DNA of 64,000 nt from an uncultured Faecalicatena sp. (GTDB lineage: Bacteria; Bacillota; Clostridia; Lachnospirales; Lachnospiraceae). The position numbers and the translations under genes are program-made. The stretch covers positions 1 through 64,000 of the forward strand of contig CAOKHZ010000013.1 in the NCBI GenBank assembly GCA_948468385.1. The letters run 5' to 3'. Under the pieces are notes generated by a model, which did not search any database, was not told the origin of the DNA, and saw nothing but the letters and a program-made list of their open reading frames with translations. Every line of letters begins with the position of its first letter. Within the stretch, counting starts at the first letter, position 1. This document shows positions 7,692 through 14,890 of the stretch, piece by piece.

Positions 7692-7743
7692 ATTCTAGTA
7701 GGAAGAGGTATAGAGTGTCAGGGGATGTCAAGAGGGTGGTTTT

Positions 7744-8436
7744 GTGTTGTTTTTGGTGGATTATGAAAACGTGGGAAATGAAGGGATGAAGGGCAGTGTT
7801 TATCTGGACGCGGGGGATCATGTGATTGTGTTTTACAGCGAGGCCAAGTCGAACATGGAGAGAAGGACGCTAGAGCATTTATCGACTTCTGGGTGCAAGT
7901 TCGAGGCGTGCAAGCTTTGTAAATCCGGGAAAAATGCCCTGGATTTTTATATTACGTCGAGGCTTGGTGAATTAATTGGCGGTGGCTATGACGGCATCGC
8001 GGTCATCGTGAGCAGGGACGGCGGATTTGGCGCGGCGCGGGATTATTGGGAGAAGCGAGCGGTTCACAAAAGGCGAATCCTGCTGTCGCATAGCATCGAA
8101 GACGGGATTGTAATGGGAAATGAAAATAATGGTCGCACGAAAGAATTGCGGCGGTTGCGTGAAAAGTGCGCCATTGGGAGCTATTATTGTGCTTATACGG
8201 AACGGATGAGGATAAAGGCGGTTTTGCAAAATCTGTTCGCGGACACAGAGTATGCGGGAAGAATAGGAGAGATTCAAGGTATGCTTGAAGGGAAAGAAAA
8301 AAGCGCGAAGATTATATACCTTGACAGTTTGCGCTTGTTTGGGAGAAAGGGCGGGCTGGAGATTTATAACAAAGTGAAGGCGAGTGGCGAACTGCAGAGG
8401 GCAGGTGGTGCAACGCATGGCTCAAACAGCGATTAA
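7744..8436 (+). CDS. PIN/NYN-like ribonuclease-fold protein
   Basis: A 230-residue protein whose N-terminal 110 residues look like a PIN/NYN nuclease domain. The first strand is FLVDYENVG (D6, E8, N9), then KNALDFYITSRLGEL (D67), then AVIVSRDGGFGAARDYW (D92). This spacing of acidic residues is what metal-dependent PIN-fold RNases use. The C-terminal 120 residues are basic and helical without a known domain. The start is GTG at 7744 (or TTG at 7747), preceded by AGAGGG. It lies directly behind repeat element A and has no operon partner. The substrate is unknown; a role in RNA decay or defence is possible but not shown. Confidence 0.7.
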   Translation: MLFLVDYENVGNEGMKGSVYLDAGDHVIVFYSEAKSNMERRTLEHLSTSGCKFEACKLCKSGKNALDFYITSRLGELIGGGYDGIAVIVSRDGGFGAARDYWEKRAVHKRRILLSHSIEDGIVMGNENNGRTKELRRLREKCAIGSYYCAYTERMRIKAVLQNLFADTEYAGRIGEIQGMLEGKEKSAKIIYLDSLRLFGRKGGLEIYNKVKASGELQRAGGATHGSNSD

Positions 8437-8497
8437 CTGCAAAGGGCGAAATTATTTTTCACGGAAGGATGAGCGATAAAATTAACATGTGGAATGA

Positions 8498-8526
8498 TTG
8501 ACACAAAATTCCATGCCATATATAAT
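8498..8526 (+). promoter_or_regulatory. Full-consensus promoter of the UPF0158-Nudix gene
   Basis: TTGACA (8498-8503), a 17-base spacer and TATAAT (8521-8526), about 65 bases before the start codon. Confidence 0.88.
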
Positions 8527-8590
8527 GTAAGCTGGAAGCGTCAGAATGAACGGGTTTTGCTTCCGACATCATGAATTTGGAAGGGGATAG

Positions 8591-9661
8591 GTGTGGATTA
8601 TGAAACGTGCAAAAGTGAAAGTACCGTTGAAGTTGATTGTTGATGCCATTGAGATGGCAGACGATATGTGGAAGCAGTATCTTGATATAGAGAAGATGGA
8701 AGTTGTCAGTTTGATGGAGGATTCATATGATTATGATGAGGAAGACAAGGAACTTTCCGAGTTGATTGAGGAAGAGTGGAATGTTCGTTTTTTTGGATTG
8801 CCATCCAAGTTTGATATCCATGAGTACAGTATCATGGAACATTTTATATGGGGGTTGCCGGAAGGACGGATGCAGGATTCTCTGGAAAATGCCATCAAGG
8901 GGAGGGGAGCGTTCCGTAGATTCAAAGATGCCATTATTCGCTATGGAATCGAGCAAATCTGGTATGACTACCAAGAAGAGGCATATCGGAAAATCGCGAT
9001 AGAATGGTGCAAGGCTCGCGGTTTTACGTATGAGGATGAGGGAAAGGCTGCTTCCGCAAAAGAGGAAACGCCAGAACCGGCAGGAGATGACGATGAACTT
9101 ACATGGAAGGAAATCAGTACGGAGCATATCATACAAGACGAATGGATAGACTTTCGGAGATCCGTATATCGTTTCCCTGACGGAAGCGTATTTGAACCGT
9201 ATTATAGTTATAGCCGTAGGGATTACGTGGTAATCGTGGCTTCGGACACGGATGGGCATTATTTGTGCGTCCGTCAGTTCAGACAAGGAATTAAAAAAGT
9301 GACTACAGAATTTCCGGCAGGCGGGATAGAGCGGAAGGACGGAAAAGAATATGGCGGGGACGGTGACTTGTCTGCGGAGGACGCGCTTGCGGCGGCGAAG
9401 CGAGAACTGTTGGAAGAGACCGGTTACGATTCGGATGAGTGGAAGCACCTGCTCACGGTGCCATCAAATGCCACGATTGCAGATAATTACGCGCATCTTT
9501 TCGCCGCGAGAAATTGCCGGAAGGTGGCCGGGCAGTCCCTTGATGAAACGGAATTTTTGAATGTGGAAAAGTTTTCAGCACAAGAGATAGAGGATATGAT
9601 TGTGAAGGGAGAGTTCCAACAAGCGATTCACATCATGGCATGGCTGTTGTCTGTCAGATAA
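8591..9661 (+). CDS. UPF0158 domain fused to a Nudix hydrolase
   Basis: Two domains in one chain. Residues 5-145 match the UPF0158 pattern: PLKLIVDAIEMA, FGLPSKFDIHEYSIMEHF, AIKGRGAFRRFKDAI and IWYDYQEEAYRKIAIEWC. An acidic/Pro linker (about 150-170) leads to a Nudix domain of the ADP-ribose pyrophosphatase type, with WKEISTEHI, DYVVIVASD, CVRQFRQG, EFPAGGIERK and the catalytic helix AAKRELLEETGY. The Nudix box carries an extra loop between the first Gly and the helix. Such enzymes hydrolyse nucleoside diphosphate sugars. Start is GTG 8591 or ATG 8600; both lie near AAGGGG. The function of UPF0158 is unknown, so a fusion partner that acts on nucleotides is informative. Confidence 0.85.
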   Translation: MWIMKRAKVKVPLKLIVDAIEMADDMWKQYLDIEKMEVVSLMEDSYDYDEEDKELSELIEEEWNVRFFGLPSKFDIHEYSIMEHFIWGLPEGRMQDSLENAIKGRGAFRRFKDAIIRYGIEQIWYDYQEEAYRKIAIEWCKARGFTYEDEGKAASAKEETPEPAGDDDELTWKEISTEHIIQDEWIDFRRSVYRFPDGSVFEPYYSYSRRDYVVIVASDTDGHYLCVRQFRQGIKKVTTEFPAGGIERKDGKEYGGDGDLSAEDALAAAKRELLEETGYDSDEWKHLLTVPSNATIADNYAHLFAARNCRKVAGQSLDETEFLNVEKFSAQEIEDMIVKGEFQQAIHIMAWLLSVR

Positions 9662-9762
9662 CGTGATACCGGGGTGATTTAAGGAATTTTTAAGTGTTAT
9701 GTCGTTATTTTTTTAGATGAGCATGATAGCATGGTAATAAAAATGCGATGGGAGAAAAGATA

Positions 9763-10134
9763 ATGAAAAAGAAACGTCTCATAATCGGAATTTTTGTTGT
9801 AATTTTTACCTTATCATGTATTTGGTTTATCACTCGTCCCGAAAAATTAGGCAACATGAGTCATAGTAGCACGGAAGCGGAAACAAGTACCTCTGATATT
9901 TCGTTTGAAGGGGAAGCGGGTCAAAAATTAAGATTTTACTTTTCGTCCGACATAAGGGCCGGGGAAATGCACGTCGCGTTATACGATTCTACGGGAGATG
10001 TGGTGTACGAATTTGACAAGGCGAAGGAACTGGTGGATTATCTTACGTTGGAGACGGCGGATACTTATACTTTGGAGGTGGAGTACAAGGATTTTGTTGG
10101 TGATTTTAAGGCCGTGATTACCAAGGCGCGGTGA
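9763..10134 (+). CDS. Small secreted or membrane-anchored protein, function unknown
   Basis: A 123-residue protein with a basic start (MKKKRLI), one hydrophobic segment (residues 5-23) and an extracytoplasmic beta-rich part: a Ser/Thr-rich spacer, then GQKLRFYFSSDIRAGEMHVALYDSTGDVVYEF and YTLEVEYKDFVGDFK. It resembles small beta-sandwich proteins that measure or buffer envelope components, but I recognise no family. A Cys lies near the end of the hydrophobic stretch (TLSC), though it does not fit the lipobox well. The ATG at 9763 has GGGAG eight bases upstream; an in-frame ATG at 9748 lacks such a site. It is followed by a bidirectional terminator. Confidence 0.65.
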   Translation: MKKKRLIIGIFVVIFTLSCIWFITRPEKLGNMSHSSTEAETSTSDISFEGEAGQKLRFYFSSDIRAGEMHVALYDSTGDVVYEFDKAKELVDYLTLETADTYTLEVEYKDFVGDFKAVITKAR

Positions 10135-10180
10135 CTTGTCAGATGTAGATGTCTTCTTTTATGATGTAAAATGGAACTAA

Positions 10181-10222
10181 AAAAATTATCGGGAGTTTTT
10201 TAATAAACCTCCCGATAATTTT
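10181..10222. terminator. Bidirectional terminator overlapping the end of the AraC gene
   Basis: ATTATCGGGAG and CTCCCGATAAT form the stem, with A-runs on one side and T-runs on the other, so it works on both strands. On the minus strand the 5' arm consists of the last coding triplets of the AraC gene (encoding KKNYREV). Confidence 0.85.
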
Positions 10223-10940
10223 TTTTACGGTATTGCGACGGGGTCATATATTTCCACTTGCGGAAGATGGCGGCAAAGTTGCTCTGGCTTTGAAAACCCA
10301 AATAGGTGGAAATCTCGCTGATGGAACGGGGCGTGTGTTCCAGCAGATTGCAGGCGACATTCACCTTTTCACGTTGAATATAATTATGGATGGTCATCCC
10401 CACTTCTTTAGAAAAGAGATGGCATAGATAAGTCTCGGTCAATCCCGTGTAATCCGCGAGTTCCTTTAGGGTGATTTTTTGAAAAATATTGCGGCTTATG
10501 TAGTTGCGCGCCTGCTCTACCTGATAGGAACGAGGCGATTCGTGTAATTTGGCCACCCGCTTGGCAAACATGACGGCGGTAAGCTGGAAAATATTGTGGA
10601 TTTCTTCCACGGTGTTACAGCCGGAAAGAGCATAAAGCAAGGCGTCGGAGAGGTCAAAGGCTTCATCTGGAGAAACTCCGCAGTCGATGGCGGTACGGGA
10701 GGACAAGGCGATTGCGGTAACGGTAAGGTAAATGTAGCCGGTCTTTTTGTTCAAGGCCATGGAGCCCAGGTTGTCATCCATCCGGGTGAACGGGGCAATT
10801 CGAATGTTCTTATAATCTCCCTGCCGAATCTTTTTCATCAATTCTGCTTCTGCTTCGAGGGGGATTCGTTGAAACTGGTTTTCACCCTGCTGAAATTTGT
10901 TTAAGTCTAAAAGTGTCTCTAATTGTTGTTCGGTAATCAT
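10200..10940 (-). CDS. AraC-family transcriptional regulator
   Basis: A 246-residue regulator. The C-terminal 100 residues hold the AraC double HTH: QKITLKELADYTGLTETYLCHLFSKEVGMTIHNYIQREKV and RSISEISTYLGFQSQSNFAAIFRKWKYMTPSQYR. The N-terminal 140 residues are an all-purpose helical sensor region (TAIALSSRTAIDCGVSPDEAFDLSDALLYAL) also seen in other clostridial AraC proteins of sugar loci. It is divergent from the esterase-GH43-GPH-GH78 cluster, so it probably controls that cluster in response to a plant sugar. Transcription starts from TTGCTA-17-TATAAT on the minus strand. Confidence 0.88.
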   Translation of the reverse strand: MITEQQLETLLDLNKFQQGENQFQRIPLEAEAELMKKIRQGDYKNIRIAPFTRMDDNLGSMALNKKTGYIYLTVTAIALSSRTAIDCGVSPDEAFDLSDALLYALSGCNTVEEIHNIFQLTAVMFAKRVAKLHESPRSYQVEQARNYISRNIFQKITLKELADYTGLTETYLCHLFSKEVGMTIHNYIQREKVNVACNLLEHTPRSISEISTYLGFQSQSNFAAIFRKWKYMTPSQYRKKNYREVY

Positions 10941-11034
10941 TGTTTTTCACCTATTGTCATTCTATTATTATCACGATGAAAAGGTCATGCATTTCATGTA
11001 GACATGCCATACGTGACTTTTTGGCTTTGGCATC

Positions 11035-11063
11035 ATTATACATAAATTTCAAGAAAATAGCAA
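11035..11063 (-). promoter_or_regulatory. Promoter of the AraC gene
   Basis: On the minus strand, TTGCTA (11063-11058), a 17-base spacer, then TATAAT (11040-11035). The leader is close to 90 bases. Confidence 0.7.
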
Positions 11064-11114
11064 TATTGAGATAAAAATCATAAGAACAAGTTAGAAAATA
11101 ATAGAGGAACTACG

Positions 11115-11120
11115 TATAAT
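11115..11120 (+). promoter_or_regulatory. Candidate -10 box for the esterase operon
   Basis: A TATAAT at 11115-11120 in the plus direction, with only a weak TTAGAA about 18 bases upstream. A poor -35 box is what an AraC-activated promoter would be expected to have. Confidence 0.5.
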
Positions 11121-11212
11121 GGCTACAGAGAAAGGAACAAGGTTTGGACAACTTAGAAAAAAGGGTAAGGGAAAGAATGTAAGGATAAGAATGTAAGAAA
11201 GGGGACGAGTAG

Positions 11213-12199
11213 ATGTTGGCAACGTTTATCGTGGGGAGGATTCAAAAGGCGATTTACAAAGGAAAGCCCATCAATTCTTTCGAGCCGTTTGCCGAACCGA
11301 AGCAGGTGGTCAAGGAAAACGGGCAGTATTATGTCACGGAGATTCAGTACGGTGTGGAGTATCCGAACAGCTATCTGGACATTACATATCCGACGGAGAA
11401 TACGAAAAAGAAGCGTCCGACGGTCATTTATTTTCACGGCGGTGGTTTTTTTGGCGGGGACAAGTCCATGGGCGACCCATTGGCGGTGGACGACGATGCG
11501 AACCGACTTTTTGAGGAGATTGTCGCGAATGGATATAATTTTGTAAATGTAAATTATGCCCTCGTTCCGGACTGTCATTTTCCGGTGCCGTTTATCCAAA
11601 TGAACCAGGCCATTGATTTTCTGGTGAAAAATGGGAAGAACTATGGACTTGACATGGAGAACGTGACGATTTTCGGGCAGTCGGCGGGCGCGGTACTTAC
11701 GGGTCAGTTTGGCGCGCTTTTATGTAATCCTGAGCATGCGAAGCTTTTGGACGTGAGGCCGGCAATTGCGCCAGAAGCGGTAAAGGCGTTGGTAATAGAC
11801 GATGCGCCGTTTATCGTCGAAGAGTTCAGGGGGAAGTTGAAACTTTTGATGCAAAGTTATTTCGGCATGAGGAAGATTACGGAGGAAACGGCAAGGAAAT
11901 ACAATGCTTATGCCTACATTTCCGAAGGATATCGTCCCACGTTTTTGACGGCGGGGAATACGGACGGTTTTCCGAGGGACATGGAGGCATTTGCAAAAAG
12001 GTTGAAGGAACATGGCGTGGAACATGAATATTTTTTCGTGCCGAGAGAAACCTGCGAACTTCCACACGGATATTTAAACATGGTGAAGACGAATCCGCAT
12101 GCGCGGGAATGTTTTGAACATATTATCGCGTTTATGAATCGGCATAGCGGTGTGGAGGATGCGGATGGGACGGCAATGGAAAGAGCGGATGAAAATTGA
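11213..12199 (+). CDS. Alpha/beta-hydrolase, hormone-sensitive-lipase-like esterase
   Basis: A 328-residue serine hydrolase. The oxyanion-hole motif FHGGGFFGG (about residues 75-83) and the nucleophile elbow GQSAG (about 155-159) place it among HSL/esterase-D-type carboxylesterases. The His of the triad is likely in ELPHGYLNM near the C-terminus. No signal peptide is seen, so it works in the cytoplasm on imported, acylated sugars. It opens a plus-strand cluster with a second esterase, GH43, a sugar symporter and GH78, which suggests de-esterification of hemicellulose or pectin fragments. Its 3' end lies in a 34-bp tandem repeat that contributes the last residues, AMERADEN. Confidence 0.85.
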   Translation: MLATFIVGRIQKAIYKGKPINSFEPFAEPKQVVKENGQYYVTEIQYGVEYPNSYLDITYPTENTKKKRPTVIYFHGGGFFGGDKSMGDPLAVDDDANRLFEEIVANGYNFVNVNYALVPDCHFPVPFIQMNQAIDFLVKNGKNYGLDMENVTIFGQSAGAVLTGQFGALLCNPEHAKLLDVRPAIAPEAVKALVIDDAPFIVEEFRGKLKLLMQSYFGMRKITEETARKYNAYAYISEGYRPTFLTAGNTDGFPRDMEAFAKRLKEHGVEHEYFFVPRETCELPHGYLNMVKTNPHARECFEHIIAFMNRHSGVEDADGTAMERADEN

Positions 12200-12272
12200 C
12201 GAGGCGGTAACGGAAAGAGCGGATGAAAATTGACGAGACGGCAATGGAAACGGTAGATGAGAATTGATAAGG
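12171..12272 (+). repeat. Three tandem 34-bp direct repeats
   Basis: Units at 12171-12204, 12205-12238 and 12239-12272. Each starts CGGYAAYGGAAA and contains GATGARAATTGA; the first two differ at only a few bases and the third is more diverged. The first unit encodes the esterase C-terminus and its stop; the others form the spacer to the next gene. Confidence 0.85.
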
Positions 12273-12289
12273 AAGGTAGGCGTAATAAA

Positions 12290-13330
12290 ATGAGAGCGGA
12301 AACAATCGTATTACATGAGAAGCGAGACGTAACTTTAACGGCATACATCCAGGAAGCGGAAGGTGAGTTTGGATTTACGAAACGTCCGGCCATGCTGGTG
12401 CTTCCGGGCGGCGGATATGCCATGTGCTCCGACCGGGAGGCGGATCCGGTGGCGTTGGCTTATTCAAAAGCGGGATTTCAGACATTCGTCCTTCGTTATA
12501 CGGTGACCTCGAAAGGAAAATGGCCGTTGCCTTTGGAGGATTATGAGGAAGCGATGGAATTAATTGTGAAGAATGCCGAGGCATGGCATGTTGATCAGGA
12601 TAAAATTGCCGCCGTCGGATTTTCGGCGGGGGGACATCTCTGTGCATGCGCGGCGACCGTGGCAGAGCATAAGCCGGCAGCGGCAATTCTTGTTTATCCG
12701 GCCATATTAAAGGAAATCTGTGATTTGTGTCAGCCGGGCATGCCATATCCGAACGAACATGTGGGGAAAGACACTTGTCCGTGCTTTTTGGTGGCGGCAA
12801 GGGACGACCGAACGGTAGATATTAAGAATAGTCTGATGATGGAACTTGCGTTGGCGGAAAAAGGAATTCCCTTCGAGAGTCATATTTATTCTTACGGCGG
12901 ACATGGATTTTCCACGGCGGAGCAGTGGGTAGTGACGAACAGTGTTTCAGAGCGGGTGCCGGACTGGGTGCCGGACAGTATCGGGTGGCTGAAGGAAATT
13001 TTCGGGGCATTGACTTATAAAGGTTTTACGGAACCGAACATCGCGGTCAGCAAGAATGGGGATACGGCTCCGGTGTTGGCGGTATCTTGCTCGCTTAAGC
13101 ATATCCGCAAGCAGTCCGAGGAAGTGCAGACGCTGTTGAAGCCAATGTATGACGGAATACGGATAGTGGCGGAGGCAAGAGGTTTTGACATGGAGAAATT
13201 GATGGATGCAGTTGGTAATAATACCATTCGGGAAATTATGGAGATAGTACAAGTAGATGCGGATGCCATAGTGGAAATAGACAAGGCATTGCATGGCATG
13301 GTGAATAGGTTGGAGGAGAGGAAGGGATGA
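12290..13330 (+). CDS. Alpha/beta-hydrolase (acetyl-xylan-esterase-like) with C-terminal extension
   Basis: A 346-residue protein. Residues 1-230 form an alpha/beta-hydrolase with VLPGGGYAM (oxyanion region), VGFSAGGHL (GxSxG nucleophile), ARDDRTVD (Asp) and YGGHGFS (His). This resembles BD-FAE-type acetyl-xylan esterases. The last 90 residues are not part of the hydrolase fold: they contain KHIRKQSEEVQTLLKPMYDGIRIV and helical segments ending in VNRLEERKG, with no domain I recognise. The ATG at 12290 follows GGAAGGTAGG; an upstream ATG at 12257 lies inside the tandem repeat. The stop overlaps the GH43 start by four bases, implying coupled translation. Confidence 0.83.
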   Translation: MRAETIVLHEKRDVTLTAYIQEAEGEFGFTKRPAMLVLPGGGYAMCSDREADPVALAYSKAGFQTFVLRYTVTSKGKWPLPLEDYEEAMELIVKNAEAWHVDQDKIAAVGFSAGGHLCACAATVAEHKPAAAILVYPAILKEICDLCQPGMPYPNEHVGKDTCPCFLVAARDDRTVDIKNSLMMELALAEKGIPFESHIYSYGGHGFSTAEQWVVTNSVSERVPDWVPDSIGWLKEIFGALTYKGFTEPNIAVSKNGDTAPVLAVSCSLKHIRKQSEEVQTLLKPMYDGIRIVAEARGFDMEKLMDAVGNNTIREIMEIVQVDADAIVEIDKALHGMVNRLEERKG

Positions 13331-14805
13331 AAAAGCAGGCGTATAACCCCTATCTTCCCAGTTGGGAGTACATACCGGACGGAGAGCCGCATGTTTTCGA
13401 AAATCGTTTGTATGTATATGGCTCCCACGACAAGTTCAACGGGACACAGTTTTGCATGAATGATTATGTATGTTGGTCTGCCTCGCTCGATGATTTGTCA
13501 GATTGGAGGATGGAAGGGGTTATTTATCGGAAGACGCAGGATCCACATGCAAAAGAGGATGGCATCATGCAGGCGCCGGACGTGGTGCAAGGCTATGATG
13601 GAAGGTACTATTTGTATTATGCTTTGGGGCTGGCACCGTTCGTGTGCGTGGCGGTTGCCGACGAGCCTGCCGGATCATTTGCTTATTATGGCGTGGTGCA
13701 TCGAGAAAATGGAACGGCGGTTGGCTTGGGAGAGAAGGACGTGTTCATGTTCGACCCGGGACTTTTCATGGATGACGACGGCGAATGCTATCTGTATTGT
13801 GGTTTCGGTCCGGAGGAGGACGGGATGTTTGGCGCGGTTTGCCAGAAATACCAGATGGAGGGCGCGTATGTATTTCGCCTGGAAAAAGACATGCTCACCA
13901 TAAAGGAAGAGGGCAGGCTGATTTTGCCGAAGGTTGGACATTCAGAGGGGACTGGTTTTGAGGGGCACGAGTTTTTCGAGGCAAGTTCCATGCGCAAGAT
14001 AAATGGAAAATATTATTTTATTTACTCATCCATCTTGTCGCATGAATTGTGTTATGCGGTGAGCGATTATCCGGATCGGGGATTTCGGTTTGGCGGAACC
14101 ATCGTAAGCAACGGGGATGTCGGATTTCAGGGAAGGACGGAGCCTTTGAATTACACGGGAAACACGCATGGGAGCCTTGCATGCGTGCATGGGCAATGGT
14201 ATGTATTTTACCATCGGCAGACAAACAAGCACAATTATTCGCGGCAGGCGTGTGCGGAGCCGATTTCCTTCGCGGAGGACGGTTCAATCGCTCAGGTGGA
14301 AGTTACGAGTTGTGGCCTAAACGGAGGGGCACTTGTCGGAAAGGGCTCATATCCGGCGTATATTGCCTGCAACCTGATGTCAAAGTCGGGGGCGCTCCAC
14401 TATGGAACGGCGGCAACCCCCGAGGCAGAGGGACATCCGTATTTGACCCAGACGGGGGAAGACCGGGAAGAAAACGGCGACCAGTATATCGCGGACATGC
14501 AGGATGGCGCATTGGCGGGATTCAAGTATTTTGAGTTCACGGGCAAGACGAAGATAGGCATTGAGGTAAGCGGACATGGCGAAGGCGTGATGGAAGTGTG
14601 GACAAAATTGGAGGAAGCGTGCGGCATGGAAACACACGGAATGGAAGCGGCCTTGCGCAAGCCGATTTGTAAAATCGCGCTGCGAGTCGAGGGCGAGAAA
14701 CGAACGTTTGAGGGCGAGGAGGTGGAACTGCAAGGAAAACAGTCTTTGTATTTCACGTATCGCGGCAGTGGCAGTGTTGACTTCCATGGATTTGAATTAC
14801 GATAA
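13327..14805 (+). CDS. Glycoside hydrolase family 43 protein
   Basis: A 492-residue five-bladed beta-propeller glycosidase acting on arabinose- or xylose-containing oligosaccharides. The N-terminus, NPYLPSWEYIPDGEPHVFENRLYVYGSHD, carries the catalytic-base region. DPGLFMDDDGECYLYCG holds the pKa-modulating Asp, and GHEFFEASSMRKINGKYYFIYSS holds the catalytic Glu. After about residue 320 comes a beta-sandwich with CBM6-like features (YIADMQDGALAGFKYFEF ... GKQSLYFTYRGSGSVDFHGF). There is no signal peptide, so the enzyme is intracellular and hydrolyses imported oligosaccharides. It starts inside the stop of the upstream esterase and lies 85 bases before the transporter gene. Confidence 0.9.
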   Translation: MKKQAYNPYLPSWEYIPDGEPHVFENRLYVYGSHDKFNGTQFCMNDYVCWSASLDDLSDWRMEGVIYRKTQDPHAKEDGIMQAPDVVQGYDGRYYLYYALGLAPFVCVAVADEPAGSFAYYGVVHRENGTAVGLGEKDVFMFDPGLFMDDDGECYLYCGFGPEEDGMFGAVCQKYQMEGAYVFRLEKDMLTIKEEGRLILPKVGHSEGTGFEGHEFFEASSMRKINGKYYFIYSSILSHELCYAVSDYPDRGFRFGGTIVSNGDVGFQGRTEPLNYTGNTHGSLACVHGQWYVFYHRQTNKHNYSRQACAEPISFAEDGSIAQVEVTSCGLNGGALVGKGSYPAYIACNLMSKSGALHYGTAATPEAEGHPYLTQTGEDREENGDQYIADMQDGALAGFKYFEFTGKTKIGIEVSGHGEGVMEVWTKLEEACGMETHGMEAALRKPICKIALRVEGEKRTFEGEEVELQGKQSLYFTYRGSGSVDFHGFELR

Positions 14806-14890
14806 GACATCTATTTTGGATGCAAATGGAAACATGGCCATTCGTGGCCAATGATGAACAAATTTGATGAAATGAAGGAGAAGGGTAAAA

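Noticed and set aside
7433-7693. Minus-strand open frame across repeat element A ending in VIDGVVEFPQ
   Set aside because: It consists of the 31-bp repeat and the inverted-repeat element; the similar ending at 6243 is due to the DNA repeat, not to a protein family.
12171-12272. Three regularly spaced repeats, considered as a CRISPR array
   Set aside because: The units are directly adjacent with no spacers, overlap a coding end and have no cas genes near; they are a plain tandem repeat.
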